DNA of 64,000 nucleotides from a bacterium BMS3Bbin05 (GCA_002897855.1 BDTO01000036.1:62001-126000), one strand, 5' to 3'; shown: positions 27,001 through 35,982, numbered from the stretch's first letter. Made by a program: numbers and translations. The notes: a model not told the origin generated them from the letters alone.

Positions 27001-27206
27001 TCAATCTTAAGCAGAATGCCATTTTCAACTTCTTCCGGCCCTGCGCCCGGATATGCAACGGCAACCTGAATCCTGTCAAGATCGATTTCGGGGAAGACTT
27101 CCTGTTTGACCGAGAAAGCGTTAATCAGGCCGCCCGCTACAAGTACCATCATGAGCAAATTGGCGGCAACGTGATTATGTGCCATCCACTTTATGGCGCT
27201 CTTCAT
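24051..27206 (-). CDS. RND efflux transporter permease (AcrB/MexB-like)
   Basis: 1051 residues, full length for the HAE-RND family. Twelve membrane segments with two large periplasmic loops. Proton-relay residues: the Asp pair in LVDDAIIVGENIYEH (membrane segment 4) and the VVNDSLLLIDKINR region of segment 10. The N-terminus (VAANLLMMVLVAGGL, FPEIDLDRIQV) is of the type found in non-AcrB, VexF/SwrC-like members. Last gene of the tetR-OMF-MFP-RND operon, overlapping the MFP gene by 4 nt. Substrate unknown. Confidence 0.95.
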   Translation of the reverse strand: MKSAIKWMAHNHVAANLLMMVLVAGGLINAFSVKQEVFPEIDLDRIQVAVAYPGAGPEEVENGILLKIEENLTGVDGIKEVKSLAKEGVGIVTAELYPGEDSDQKLQEIKSEVDRIITFPKDAEKPVITKLLNRYEVISAVVYGDASEKSLREQAELVREELLDIPEITQVELGGVRPYEISIEIPEENLRKYNLTLDRVANIIRNASIDLPGGTIKTENAEVLLRTKERRYTGPEYSDITVIANPDGTQVKLGDIANIKDSFAETDVFARFDGKPAAMIKVFRVGSQKPIEISRLVRDYVKKKNRMLPDSLRIATWNDTSELLNSRMGLLEKNAVLGLSLVIIILGLFLEIRLAFWVMLGVPISFLGAIFLMPWLGVSINMISLFAFILALGILVDDAIIVGENIYEHRQMGKTYEKASVDGVLEVALPVVFSVMTTIAAFLPLVFVSGVMGKFIKVIPLIVISLLCVSLVESMFVLPSHLSMGKRRQASKGLIGSIDRVRSAFSKKMDQLISGHFSRLLAMCLRNRYTAVAIGIAILLLTIAVIKGGVIKFTFMPVVDGDVIIAQLKMPPGSPVQETARVQKYIEEKAMEVVAEYDKKLSEGKSVLRNVYSLVGATLLSGGPAGGSSNSSASLADMALFLAPSEKRGIPATEIANKWREKIGEVPGVDSIAIQSNIMHMGANIDIRIEHEDYKVLSAVTEKIRNALAEYPGVGDITDNLSRGRREIKFHLRPEARTLGVTEEDLGRQIRNAFYGAEALRIQRGRNEVKVMVRYPYRARRDIHDLESMRIRTPDGGEIPLKRAAYVVQGFGFNEINRADRKRVIDVTASVNDKIANAGDILQDLKHGLLRKLSNDYPGLTFNLEGEEKERRESMDSMKKGFLLALIGIYALLAIPFKSYSQPVLIMIAIPFGLVGAVIGHLIMGFNLSILSMFGLVALSGVVVNDSLLLIDKINRNRKKGLDMLQALQDAGQRRFRPILLTSLTTFFGLFPMIMETSVQAQFLIPMAISLGFGILFATGITLLLIPSLYLILEDMRKLLHLRKSFNSHEM

Positions 27207-28393
27207 GTAGCCGGTCCTTTATTCACGGGTCTCAGCTTCATTCCGTCAGCCGCACCCGGTATTGAAGTGATGACAATCCGTTCCCCTCCGGACAACCCTC
27301 CGTCAATCAAGACTTTTTCTCTTTCCCGTCTTACGATGCTTACAGGTTTTATACGAAGCCTGTTTTTATTGTCTACAACCCATACAGTCTTCCCATTTCC
27401 CCTCAGGGCACCGGCCGGCAATGCTATAATCCCCTTTAAAACCGTGCCTTTAAGTTCAACTTCAACAAACATCCCGATCTCCAGCCCCGGTCCTCCATTC
27501 TTATGTCTTCTCTTGAGTCCATATGGGTCATCAATCGAAACTATGATTCTGGACATTCGCCCACGCTTATCGACCTCACCCAGCGAACGGACTACTCTTC
27601 CCTCCCGGGCGTATAATTTATTACCGGCCGTTACCTTTATTGCAGCAGCGGATCCAGGCTTTTTTGATCCATAACCGGGCACTTTCAACCACTGCAGATC
27701 ATCTCTTGAGATCGGGATAACAATTTCGGCCTTGTCTGTTCCATCAACAACCCCAAAACCGACTCCTGCCTTCACATACTGACCGATATCTACTTTTTCG
27801 GAGTGGACTCGACAATTGAACGGTGCATATACCCTTGTCCGTTTGAGATCCAGCTTTGCACCTTTAAGGGATGCCCGGGCCGAGGCAACCCTGGCCCGCG
27901 CATTCTTTAACTGCGGTCCATATAAAACGAGCGGATTTGGGTTACCCCTGTTTTTGATTTGCAGTCTTTCCCATTCCTGACGGGCAACCTGTGCATTGCT
28001 TTCTTCCCTGGCCAGGTACAGTTCCGCCTCGGCAAGCGCCGCTTTGGCACGCTCGATTTTCAGTTCATAGTCTACCTTCTCTATCTCAAATAGCAGGTCG
28101 CCCTTTCTGAAGAACCCTCCCGCGACAAAAGACGGAGAGACATATAGTACCCGGCCGCTCACCTGGGGAGTTACAGTTACTGCATTTCCGGCCTGCACGG
28201 TTCCGGTTGCGGTTACCACTACCCGGTAATCTTTTTTTTCAGCCGTCATGACCTCGGCAAGGACACCGATAACCGTCTTTACCTCCTTCTTCGGGGCAGA
28301 CCGGAAACGGATCATAACCAGCATTACTATCAGGCTCGCGAGAATAATGACCAGCGGCAAGACAATTTTATACAGTCTGTCTCTAAAACTCAT
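27203..28393 (-). CDS. RND efflux membrane fusion protein (periplasmic adaptor)
   Basis: 396 residues. A single N-terminal membrane segment (~8-27, LVIILASLIVMLVMI) without a lipobox, a biotinyl-lipoyl half-motif (VTVTPQVSGRVLYVS), an alpha-hairpin (ALAEAELYLAREESNAQVARQEW) and the second lipoyl half (YAPFNCRVHSEKVDIGQYV), then beta-barrel. Links the inner-membrane pump to the outer-membrane channel. Overlaps both neighbours by 4 nt. Confidence 0.94.
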   Translation of the reverse strand: MSFRDRLYKIVLPLVIILASLIVMLVMIRFRSAPKKEVKTVIGVLAEVMTAEKKDYRVVVTATGTVQAGNAVTVTPQVSGRVLYVSPSFVAGGFFRKGDLLFEIEKVDYELKIERAKAALAEAELYLAREESNAQVARQEWERLQIKNRGNPNPLVLYGPQLKNARARVASARASLKGAKLDLKRTRVYAPFNCRVHSEKVDIGQYVKAGVGFGVVDGTDKAEIVIPISRDDLQWLKVPGYGSKKPGSAAAIKVTAGNKLYAREGRVVRSLGEVDKRGRMSRIIVSIDDPYGLKRRHKNGGPGLEIGMFVEVELKGTVLKGIIALPAGALRGNGKTVWVVDNKNRLRIKPVSIVRREREKVLIDGGLSGGERIVITSIPGAADGMKLRPVNKGPAT

Positions 28394-29826
28394 CTGTTAT
28401 CTCCTTTGTTTTTATCCACGGCAAGACGTTTATTTATTTCATGCCTCATCCAGCCTCCCCCAAGCGCCCTGGCAAGGCTTATACGGTCTGAAATCAGCTG
28501 CCGCCTTGCAGCAAGCAGCTTTCTTTGGGCGTCGGAATGAAATCTCTGGGCAGTTAACACCGGAATATAATCGGATAACCCCTGCATATATCTGTCTATA
28601 GCAAGCCTGAGAGATGCCGAAGTTGCATCAACCTGTACTTTTAGTGAATTTATCCTTTCTTCTGTGGCGCTGTTATTAACTATTGCGTCTTCAACATCCC
28701 TCAATGCATTTAAGACCGCTTTATGATATATGGCGAGACTCTCCCTGAAAGCAGCCTCAGACCTCCTGACCTCCGCCCTGCGTCTGCCGCCGTCAATAAC
28801 AGGTTGCGTTATCTGCAGAAGGAGATTCCATAAGATATTTGGTGAATCGAGCAATGTCCTGACTTCCCCACTTGCTCCTCCGTAACTTCCAATCAGGTTG
28901 AAGGATGGGAATCGGTCTGCTACGGCCGATGCCACCCTTTTGTCGTTAACTTTGAGCCTGAGAAAAGCCGATTTTATGTCCGGCCTGTTTCTGAGTAATT
29001 GAGAAGGAATGCCGACCTTGAACGGACGAATTTCCGGAATCTCATCAGACTCACCTCCCACTGCCGAACCAGGATAACGGCCAACCAGCACCGACAGGGC
29101 ATGCAGGGTAACGGCAAGCCTTGATTTGAATACAGGAAGCTGTGCCCGGGCGGAAGCCAGATTCTGACGCGACTGGTATACATCGATGGCCGGCACGAGT
29201 CCTGCCCTGTAACGACGTTTTACCAGATCGAGCGTATTCCTGAAAGATTCGATTGTCTCCATAGACAGCTTAAGCTGTGCACGCAGTTCCACCGCAAGGT
29301 AATAAAGGTCTGCAAGTTTTGCAGATACACTTAAATATGCAGCCTTCAGGTCTTCAACAGATGCCTGCGTTTCAAATTGGCCGGCATCCACCTCAGATTT
29401 GACCTTACCCCATAAATCCAGTTCATAACTCGCTTCCGCCGACAGACTATAGCTATCAGAGCTTGACGGCCCGGATATGCCCGGCTGCCTGCTCCTGCCA
29501 CCTGATCCATTGATATTAAGCAATGGGTATTCCGATGCCCTGCTTTTATTTAAAATAGCCTCAGTTTCATTTATTCTTTCATAAGCCCGAATAATATCAG
29601 GATTATTCCGTAAGGCTTCCGCCTCGAGATCATTTAAGCTTTCATCTCCAAAATATTCCCACCATTTTCCTTTTGATGATAATGTTCCTTTTCCACCGGC
29701 ATACCCTGTGAAAGATGGGGGGAGTTCCATCATGTTGTCTGATACCAGAGATTTATGAATGGAACATCCGGCAGGCACAAATAACAGAACAGACAAAACA
29801 ATTATTGAATAGAGACTATATTTCAT
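28390..29826 (-). CDS. Outer-membrane efflux lipoprotein (NodT/OprM-like TolC family)
   Basis: 478 residues. Signal sequence ending in a lipobox with the acylated Cys in PAGCSIHKS (~residue 21), then two repeats of the TolC-type coiled-coil fold: SYELDLWGKV in the first and PVIDGGRRRAEVRRSEAAF in the second. Completes the tripartite pump. Its start overlaps the tetR stop by 4 nt, which fixes its position as second gene of the operon. Confidence 0.94.
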   Translation of the reverse strand: MKYSLYSIIVLSVLLFVPAGCSIHKSLVSDNMMELPPSFTGYAGGKGTLSSKGKWWEYFGDESLNDLEAEALRNNPDIIRAYERINETEAILNKSRASEYPLLNINGSGGRSRQPGISGPSSSDSYSLSAEASYELDLWGKVKSEVDAGQFETQASVEDLKAAYLSVSAKLADLYYLAVELRAQLKLSMETIESFRNTLDLVKRRYRAGLVPAIDVYQSRQNLASARAQLPVFKSRLAVTLHALSVLVGRYPGSAVGGESDEIPEIRPFKVGIPSQLLRNRPDIKSAFLRLKVNDKRVASAVADRFPSFNLIGSYGGASGEVRTLLDSPNILWNLLLQITQPVIDGGRRRAEVRRSEAAFRESLAIYHKAVLNALRDVEDAIVNNSATEERINSLKVQVDATSASLRLAIDRYMQGLSDYIPVLTAQRFHSDAQRKLLAARRQLISDRISLARALGGGWMRHEINKRLAVDKNKGDNR

Positions 29827-30476
29827 CTCCTTGCTTTCATTCCCTTTGAAACAAATCTGATTAAATGTTCAATAACTGCACTCGTATCTGTAGCAGTACC
29901 TGAATGGGCCAATTCCTTCATATCGGGGCTGCAGATACGCATAGCATGTGCCATAGCACCAATAGTGAAATGAAGGCGCCAGAAGATAACGTCTCTGGAC
30001 AGACCGGGCAGGGCTTCAGACATCATTTTAAACAATAATTCAAATATTGATCTCATAAATTTATGAAAGACTTTTCTCACGGTATCATCGGGGTCGACAA
30101 TAGCACGGCCAATCAACGTGATAAAATCTTTTGATCCCGGATCTGATTCACCGAAATAAAAAACCGGCTCTATAAAAGCCTTCAGAATTAATTCCGCCTC
30201 CGGCTTCTTTCTCAGTTTCCGGGCATTATCTCTTATCTCTTCGAATCGCCGTCTCCGTTCCAGGTTCAGCGGTTGAATTCTGCGCAGAAGTACAGCCTCA
30301 AGCAAGACCTTCTTTGAACCGAAATGATAATTGACGGCAGCAAGATTTACTCCAGCCCTGCCGGTTATTGCCCTTAAAGATGTCCCTTTGTACCCGTTGC
30401 GTGCAAACATATACTCTGCCGCATCCATGATCGAGTGCTTTGTATCGGTCCTGATCAAAGATTTCCTCTTATTCAT
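29823..30476 (-). CDS. TetR-family repressor, first gene of the efflux operon
   Basis: From the ATG at 30476 the protein is 217 residues; the frame continues to 30539 but those extra residues cover the promoter. N-terminal HTH: RTDTKHSIMDAAEYMFARNGYKGTSLRAI and NLAAVNYHFGSKKVLLEAV. The C-terminal part resembles the CerR/AcrR-type ligand domain (FGESDPGSKDFITLIGRAI). The mRNA probably starts at or beside this ATG. An inverted repeat in its promoter suggests that it represses its own operon. Confidence 0.92.
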   Translation of the reverse strand: MNKRKSLIRTDTKHSIMDAAEYMFARNGYKGTSLRAITGRAGVNLAAVNYHFGSKKVLLEAVLLRRIQPLNLERRRRFEEIRDNARKLRKKPEAELILKAFIEPVFYFGESDPGSKDFITLIGRAIVDPDDTVRKVFHKFMRSIFELLFKMMSEALPGLSRDVIFWRLHFTIGAMAHAMRICSPDMKELAHSGTATDTSAVIEHLIRFVSKGMKARR

Positions 30477-30483
30477 ACATACA

Positions 30484-30512
30484 ATTAAAACAGATGTTTG
30501 AATATAAGTCAA
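30484..30512 (-). promoter_or_regulatory. tetR-efflux operon promoter with overlapping inverted-repeat operator
   Basis: Minus strand: TTGACT (30512-30507), 17 nt, TTTAAT (30489-30484), then 7 nt to the ATG at 30476. Inside the promoter, 30485-30502 reads TTAAAACAGATGTTTGAA: arms AAACA/TGTTT around a GA centre, extended by TT/AA. It covers the spacer and most of the -10, the classical place for an autorepressing TetR site. Confidence 0.65.
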
Positions 30513-30578
30513 GCCATGTTTTCCGGTGACTATAGCCACATAAATTATTTATTTTTATATTTTTTAAACTTATCATAG

Positions 30579-30608
30579 TTGACAACACATTTTAAAAGCC
30601 TTTAATAT
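30579..30608 (+). promoter_or_regulatory. Sigma70 promoter of clpC
   Basis: TTGACA at 30579-30584, 18 nt, TAATAT at 30603-30608. The leader to the ATG at 30635 is ~20 nt and has AAAGGAG. No heat-shock inverted repeat (CIRCE) or CtsR-type direct repeat was seen. Confidence 0.65.
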
Positions 30609-30634
30609 AAGAGTAGACTATTAAAGGAGCTTAC

Positions 30635-33079
30635 ATGTTTGAAAAATTCACAGAGAGAGGGCGTAAAGTAATAATATATGCTAAAGAAGAAGCTGAGAGA
30701 AGGCAGAATGAATATTTAGGTACCGAACATCTGCTCCTTGCTCTTCTGAGGGAACAAAACGGTGTGCCCATAATGATACTTAAAAAAATGGGTCTTTCCA
30801 TTGAAGAAGTCAGGATTGAAGTAGAAAGGAATCTCCCTCTCGGCACGAATCTGCTGACATTCGGTGATATCCCATTTACCCCCCGTGCAAAAAAAGTACT
30901 TGAACTTGCTGTTGAAGAGGCAAGATTGCTTGGCCATAATTATATCGGGAGCGAGCATCTTTTACTTGGACTGATAAGGGAAGATGAAGGGATAGCAGGC
31001 AAAATCCTTAGAAACCTTGGTGGAAATCTGCTGGGCGCCAGGCAGCTGACCATTAATCTGTCGATGAGCGTTCAACCACATGTAAGGGAAAAGAAGAGTG
31101 CAACACCCGCTCTCGATGAATTCGGCAGGGACCTGACTGCAATGTCGAAAGAGGGAAAGCTTGACCCGGTCATTGGCAGGGAAGATGAAATTGAGAGGCT
31201 TCTCCAGGTGCTCGGGAGGAGGATAAAAAACAACCCGGCAATAATCGGCGAGCCGGGCGTTGGCAAAACTGCCATAGTTGAAGGACTTGCGCAGAAAATT
31301 ATTGACGGGGATATCCCTGAGGGCCTTCTGGGAAAAAGGATTATCTCTCTTGACCTTGGAGCGCTGATAGCAGGTACAAAATACAGGGGGCAGTTTGAAG
31401 AAAGGCTGAAGGTAGTGATGAGAGAGATAAAGCAATCTGATAATGTAATACTCTTTATAGATGAACTCCATACACTTATCGGTGCAGGTGCAGCTGAAGG
31501 TTCCGTCGATGCCTCAAGCATGTTAAAGCCTGCCCTTTCCAGGGGAGAGATTCAATGTATTGGAGCAACAACACCCGATGAATACAGGAAATATATCGAG
31601 AAGGACGGAGCACTTGAAAGGCGTTTTCAGCCGATCCGTGTCCAGCCTCCCACTGTCGATGAAACCACTGAAATCCTCAGAGGCCTGAAGTCGAAATATG
31701 AGACCCACCATAGGGTCAAGATCAGTGATGAAGCGATTGTTTCCGCTTCCAAACTTTCCGAAAGGTATATAACAGAAAGGAATTTACCTGACAAGGCGAT
31801 AGATGTTATTGATGAGACCGGATCAAGAATAAAACTAAAGAAGCTTACCCCCCCGGTTGAGCTGAGAGAACTGGAGCATGATCTGTCTAAATTGTCCAAG
31901 GAAAAAAACCTTTATATCAAGCTTCATGATCCTGAAAAAGCAGCCGAGATACGCAGCGAAGAGGAAAGATTGAAGAAAAAATATGAACATCAGAATAAAA
32001 TCTGGCGGGATAATCTCAACAAAGAGATACCTGTAATCACGGAAGAAGATGTTGCTTATACAGTTTCAAAAATGACGGGCATTCCTTTGTTTAAAATGGA
32101 ACAGAAAGAAACTGAAAAACTTCTCCAGATGGAGAATGAGCTCCACAGAAGAATCATTGCCCAGGATGAAGCCATAAAAGTAGTAAGTCAGGCCATAAGG
32201 CGTTCAAGGGCAGGTTTAAAAAGCAGATCAAAACCTATTGGATCATTCTTCTTTCTGGGGCCTACCGGAGTGGGGAAGACCGAACTTGCAAAGGCGCTTG
32301 CAGAATACTTGTTTGATGATGATAACGCACTGGTTAAAGTAGACATGTCCGAATATATGGAGAGGTTCAATGTCTCGAAGCTTACAGGTGCACCTCCGGG
32401 ATATGTCGGATATGAGGAAGGCGGACAGCTTACAGAAAAGATACGGAAGAAACCATATTCGGTTATATTGTTCGATGAGATTGAAAAGGCCCACCAGGAT
32501 GTTTTCAATATTCTTCTCCAGGTACTTGATGAAGGGGTGCTTACCGACAGTTACGGAAGGAAAATAGATTTCAGGAACACCGTCATAATCATGACATCGA
32601 ATCTCGGAGCCAGAATTATTGAAAAGGCTACACCTCTTGGATTCCATAAAGATGATAGTATGAGCAGTTACATTAAAATCAAAGATAGCGTATTAAATGA
32701 GCTGAAGAAGGCCTTTAATCCCGAGTTTCTGAACAGGATTGATGAGGCCGTGGTATTTCATCCTCTTGAAAAAGAACATCTTTATGCCATTATCGACCTT
32801 CTGATCGATGAAACCAACAGTCAACTTATTGAACAGGAAATAATGATCGAGCTTGACCATGACATAAAACAGTGGCTTATTGAAAAATACTATCAGCCAT
32901 CCTATGGTGCAAGGCCAATGAGGAGAGCGATTCAGAAGGAAATTGAAGATCCGCTTTCAGAAGAACTGATCAAGGGTAAATTCAAGGCGGAATCCCGTAT
33001 TAAGGTAACTCTCGAAGGAGACAAGCCTGTCTTTGAAGAAGTTGCAGACCATGAACTCCTTACCGCAGGCATAAATTAA
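30635..33079 (+). CDS. clpC: ATP-dependent Clp protease ATP-binding subunit ClpC
   Basis: 814 residues. Two N-terminal Clp repeats (residues 1-145), first AAA+ module with Walker A GEPGVGKT and Walker B VILFIDELH, a middle region with a UVR-like motif (DPEKAAEIRSEEERLKKKYE, ~residue 430) that marks ClpC rather than ClpA, second AAA+ module with GPTGVGKT, and a C-terminal D2-small domain. It unfolds substrates for ClpP. clpP is not in the window. Confidence 0.95.
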   Translation: MFEKFTERGRKVIIYAKEEAERRQNEYLGTEHLLLALLREQNGVPIMILKKMGLSIEEVRIEVERNLPLGTNLLTFGDIPFTPRAKKVLELAVEEARLLGHNYIGSEHLLLGLIREDEGIAGKILRNLGGNLLGARQLTINLSMSVQPHVREKKSATPALDEFGRDLTAMSKEGKLDPVIGREDEIERLLQVLGRRIKNNPAIIGEPGVGKTAIVEGLAQKIIDGDIPEGLLGKRIISLDLGALIAGTKYRGQFEERLKVVMREIKQSDNVILFIDELHTLIGAGAAEGSVDASSMLKPALSRGEIQCIGATTPDEYRKYIEKDGALERRFQPIRVQPPTVDETTEILRGLKSKYETHHRVKISDEAIVSASKLSERYITERNLPDKAIDVIDETGSRIKLKKLTPPVELRELEHDLSKLSKEKNLYIKLHDPEKAAEIRSEEERLKKKYEHQNKIWRDNLNKEIPVITEEDVAYTVSKMTGIPLFKMEQKETEKLLQMENELHRRIIAQDEAIKVVSQAIRRSRAGLKSRSKPIGSFFFLGPTGVGKTELAKALAEYLFDDDNALVKVDMSEYMERFNVSKLTGAPPGYVGYEEGGQLTEKIRKKPYSVILFDEIEKAHQDVFNILLQVLDEGVLTDSYGRKIDFRNTVIIMTSNLGARIIEKATPLGFHKDDSMSSYIKIKDSVLNELKKAFNPEFLNRIDEAVVFHPLEKEHLYAIIDLLIDETNSQLIEQEIMIELDHDIKQWLIEKYYQPSYGARPMRRAIQKEIEDPLSEELIKGKFKAESRIKVTLEGDKPVFEEVADHELLTAGIN

Positions 33080-33088
33080 TCACTATCT

Positions 33089-33598
33089 GTGGGAACTCCG
33101 AGGGAACCCGAAAAATCACTCCTCTTTGTCGGGTTGCTCTTTGGCAGTAGTAAAGAGCTGCATCTTGCTGAAGAAAGGCTTGGTAATGAATTTGGTAATA
33201 TTGCCCAAGAATCCCGGATTTTTGACTGGGCGCATTCACATTATTATGAAGACGAGCTCGGTTCACCCATCAGAAGAAAATTCATCCTTTTTGACAAAAT
33301 AATCAGCCCGGAAGAGATCGCTGATATAAAAGTTGCAACAAACCGTATCGAACAGGAACTTTCAAAAGACCGCAAGAGAACAGTTAACATAGATCCGGGT
33401 TACATTACAGCGGCAAAGATTGTCCTTGCTTCAACGAAGAACTACTGCCACAGGATATATCTTGGCAAAGGTATCTATGCAGAAGTAACTCTTTATTACA
33501 AGGACGGCGGCTTTCACCCCACCCCTTTCACATTTAACGATTACAGGCAGCGTGAATATATCGAGTTCTTCAAAAAAGCGAGGGAATTTTTAAAGTAA
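33089..33598 (+). CDS. DUF4416 family protein
   Basis: 169 residues. Opening KSLLFVGLLFGSSKELHLAEERL with a GTG start and the central FDWAHSHYYEDELGSPIRRKF fit DUF4416, known mostly from Nitrospirota and Desulfobacterota; the closing TFNDYRQREYIEFFKKAREFL also fits. Function unknown. It begins 9 nt after the clpC stop and has no Shine-Dalgarno, so its translation probably depends on clpC read-through or reinitiation. Confidence 0.85.
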   Translation: MGTPREPEKSLLFVGLLFGSSKELHLAEERLGNEFGNIAQESRIFDWAHSHYYEDELGSPIRRKFILFDKIISPEEIADIKVATNRIEQELSKDRKRTVNIDPGYITAAKIVLASTKNYCHRIYLGKGIYAEVTLYYKDGGFHPTPFTFNDYRQREYIEFFKKAREFLK

Positions 33599-33714
33599 CG
33601 GAAACTCTCTATCTCTAAAGCATGGTAAAGGAGCAAATCACTATTTTTTTATTATTACCGGCCTGATTTTTAATTTTTTCTTTACTCATTCCCATTTTAT
33701 GATATTATAAAGTA

Positions 33715-34812
33715 TTACTTTATCCTAACGAGGTTATCCCTGTGAATTACCTCGTCGGAATAGCGGTAGCCGAGATGTTTTTCTATCTCGGATGTCTTTC
33801 TGCCCCTGATCTTTCTGATTTCATCTGAAGAGTAATTTGTCAATCCTTTAGCGATTCTGTTCCCTTCCATATCAATACAATAAACTGCATCCCCTGTTTT
33901 AAAATCTCCTTTAACACCTGTTATTCCGGAGGGGAGAAGACTCTTGCCTTTCTTTGCGAGTGCCTCGACAGCACCCTTATCAAGAACAATGCTGCCCTTT
34001 GATTTAATACCAAAGGCTATCCAGCCCTTTCTGGAACTTATTTTTTTCTCCTTTGCCCTGATAACAGTACCGTAATGCTTACCCTGCAGTACCGATACCA
34101 TTCTACCGGGCAGCTTCCCGCTTATGATATTTACTGTAACACCATGCTCCGCGGCATGCTCCGCGGAAAGGATCTTCGAGTACATCCCCCCCGTTCCGGC
34201 AGAAGATGACGATATCTTGGCCATATTCATGATATCGTCATTTACATCATCAACGGCCCTGATCAATTCTGCATTCTTATTTTTCTTGGGGTCGTCCGTG
34301 TAAAGACCATCAACATCCGACAGCATAAAAAGCCTTTCGGCACCCAGCATACCTGCGATGAGGGATGCCAGGCGGTCATTGTCTCCAAACTTGATCTCAT
34401 CCACAGCAACTGTATCATTCTCATTTATCACGGGAATAATACCAAAGGAAAAAAGGCTTAATATCGTGTTCCTGGCATTTATATACCGCCTTCTGTCATC
34501 AAATGCGTCCTGCGTAATGAGGATCTGCGCAACCATCCGGCCGTATTGCGCAAATTTCTTCTCATACTGTCTTATCAAAGATGATTGACCAACCGCAGCC
34601 GCAGCCTGTTTCAGCCTGATGTCCGGTCTCTTCCCCCTTATTCGAAGCTTCCTTCTACCGGCAGCAATGGCTCCCGATGAAACAAGCGCAACCGAATATC
34701 CCATTTCCGAAACTGCATATGCGGCCTTGGCGATAGCTCCTATCCGTCTGGAATTCAAACCTTCATTCGATGTTATAATATTGCTTCCGATCTTGACTAC
34801 TACAGCCTTCAT
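33715..34812 (-). CDS. proB: Glutamate 5-kinase
   Basis: 365 residues, with the C-terminal PUA domain found in long ProB (from ~residue 270). First enzyme of proline synthesis. Motifs: KIGSNIITSN, LVSSGAIAAG, FGDNDRLASLIAGML and the GTGGMYSKILSAEHAAEHG loop. The start overlaps the obgE stop by 4 nt (ATGA). proA does not follow; the next gene converges. Confidence 0.95.
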   Translation of the reverse strand: MKAVVVKIGSNIITSNEGLNSRRIGAIAKAAYAVSEMGYSVALVSSGAIAAGRRKLRIRGKRPDIRLKQAAAAVGQSSLIRQYEKKFAQYGRMVAQILITQDAFDDRRRYINARNTILSLFSFGIIPVINENDTVAVDEIKFGDNDRLASLIAGMLGAERLFMLSDVDGLYTDDPKKNKNAELIRAVDDVNDDIMNMAKISSSSAGTGGMYSKILSAEHAAEHGVTVNIISGKLPGRMVSVLQGKHYGTVIRAKEKKISSRKGWIAFGIKSKGSIVLDKGAVEALAKKGKSLLPSGITGVKGDFKTGDAVYCIDMEGNRIAKGLTNYSSDEIRKIRGRKTSEIEKHLGYRYSDEVIHRDNLVRIK

Positions 34813-35819
34813 ATATCATTCCTCATGTCTTCAAGCATCTCCGAAACCGTTGTTACAAGCTCGCCTATACCCTGATGTGCAGCAGCCGATATTTCCATTA
34901 ATTGTATACTATTCTGTCCGCAATAGTCCCGAAGAACCTGCAATTTTTCCGGATTGGCGATATCGCTTTTGCTCGCCACAAGAATCTGGGGTCTGCTCAT
35001 CAATTCATCCGCATATTTTGCGAGTTCATTGAGAATAACCTTATAGTTTTTTATAACATCACCTTCGGTCATATCCGATATATCCACGAGATGGATCAGG
35101 ACGGATGTGCGCTCAACATGCCTGAGGAACTGATGTCCTAATCCTGCGCCCATATATGCACCTTCGATAAGCCCCGGGATGTCAGCAACTACAAAGCTCT
35201 TAAACTCGCCATACTTAACAACACCAAGATTAGGCACAAGTGTCGTAAAAGGATAATCGGCTACCCTGGGCCTTGCCGCAGATATTACTGAGATCAGAGT
35301 CGATTTTCCGGAATTCGGCAGGCCAATAATTCCTACATCGGCGAGGAGTTTGAGTTCCAGAACAAGGTTTTTTTCTTCGCCTTCTTTGCCGTGTTGTGCA
35401 AAACGGGGCGACTGTCTGACAGAAGTCGCAAAATGGGAATTACCAAGTCCGCCTTTTCCGCCCCGAACCAATACGACCTCCTTGCCATCGACATCAAGAT
35501 CTTCGATGATTTCACCTGATTCGGCATCTTTGACAACAGTACCCGCAGGCACCCTTATAATAAGATCCTCTCCATCCTTCCCGTGCATTTTTTTACCCAT
35601 TCCGGGTTGACCGTTCTTCGCAATATACTGCTTTTTATATTTATGGTCCAGCAGCGTCTGAAGGCCCTTATCCGCCTTTATTACAACATCACCGCCCTTC
35701 CCTCCGTCTCCACCGTCAGGACCCCCTTTGGGTACATACTTCTCCCTCCTGAAACTCACGCATCCGCTACCCCCGTTACCGGACCTTACATATATTTTTA
35801 CATAATCTATAAATTTCAT
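34809..35819 (-). CDS. obgE: GTPase ObgE/CgtA
   Basis: 336 residues. The glycine-rich Obg fold (residues 1-158: GSGCVSFRREKYVPKGGPDGG) is followed by the G domain with G1 GLPNSGKST, G2 TTLVP, G3 DIPGLIEGA and G4 ASKSD. Lacks a long C-terminal extension. Ribosome-associated GTPase involved in 50S assembly, in the common order rplU-rpmA-obgE-proB, although a terminator separates it from rpmA here. Confidence 0.97.
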   Translation of the reverse strand: MKFIDYVKIYVRSGNGGSGCVSFRREKYVPKGGPDGGDGGKGGDVVIKADKGLQTLLDHKYKKQYIAKNGQPGMGKKMHGKDGEDLIIRVPAGTVVKDAESGEIIEDLDVDGKEVVLVRGGKGGLGNSHFATSVRQSPRFAQHGKEGEEKNLVLELKLLADVGIIGLPNSGKSTLISVISAARPRVADYPFTTLVPNLGVVKYGEFKSFVVADIPGLIEGAYMGAGLGHQFLRHVERTSVLIHLVDISDMTEGDVIKNYKVILNELAKYADELMSRPQILVASKSDIANPEKLQVLRDYCGQNSIQLMEISAAAHQGIGELVTTVSEMLEDMRNDI

Positions 35820-35951
35820 TGCAATATTACCCGAAAATGATGAAAATGATAGAAAAAATAATCCTTGTATCTAATCCAATGCAGATTGTCTTTCAAATAA
35901 CGGTTTTGCTCATTATATCCTTTCCTCATAATCCCGGAGAAAGGCATAAAC

Positions 35952-35982
35952 AAAAAAAGCGGTGTACCGACACCGCTTTTTT
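35952..35982. terminator. Bidirectional intrinsic terminator between rpmA and obgE
   Basis: Stem AGCGGTGT/ACACCGCT with an ACCG loop, flanked by seven As on the left and six Ts on the right. On the minus strand it follows rpmA by ~24 nt and ends in a U tract, so it should stop or attenuate rplU-rpmA transcription before obgE. Confidence 0.85.

Noticed and set aside
29930..29955. Second -24/-12-like word (TGGCACATGCTATGC, minus strand)
   Set aside because: Spacing fits but it lies inside the tetR coding region with no gene start downstream at a sensible distance, and TTGC is not matched.
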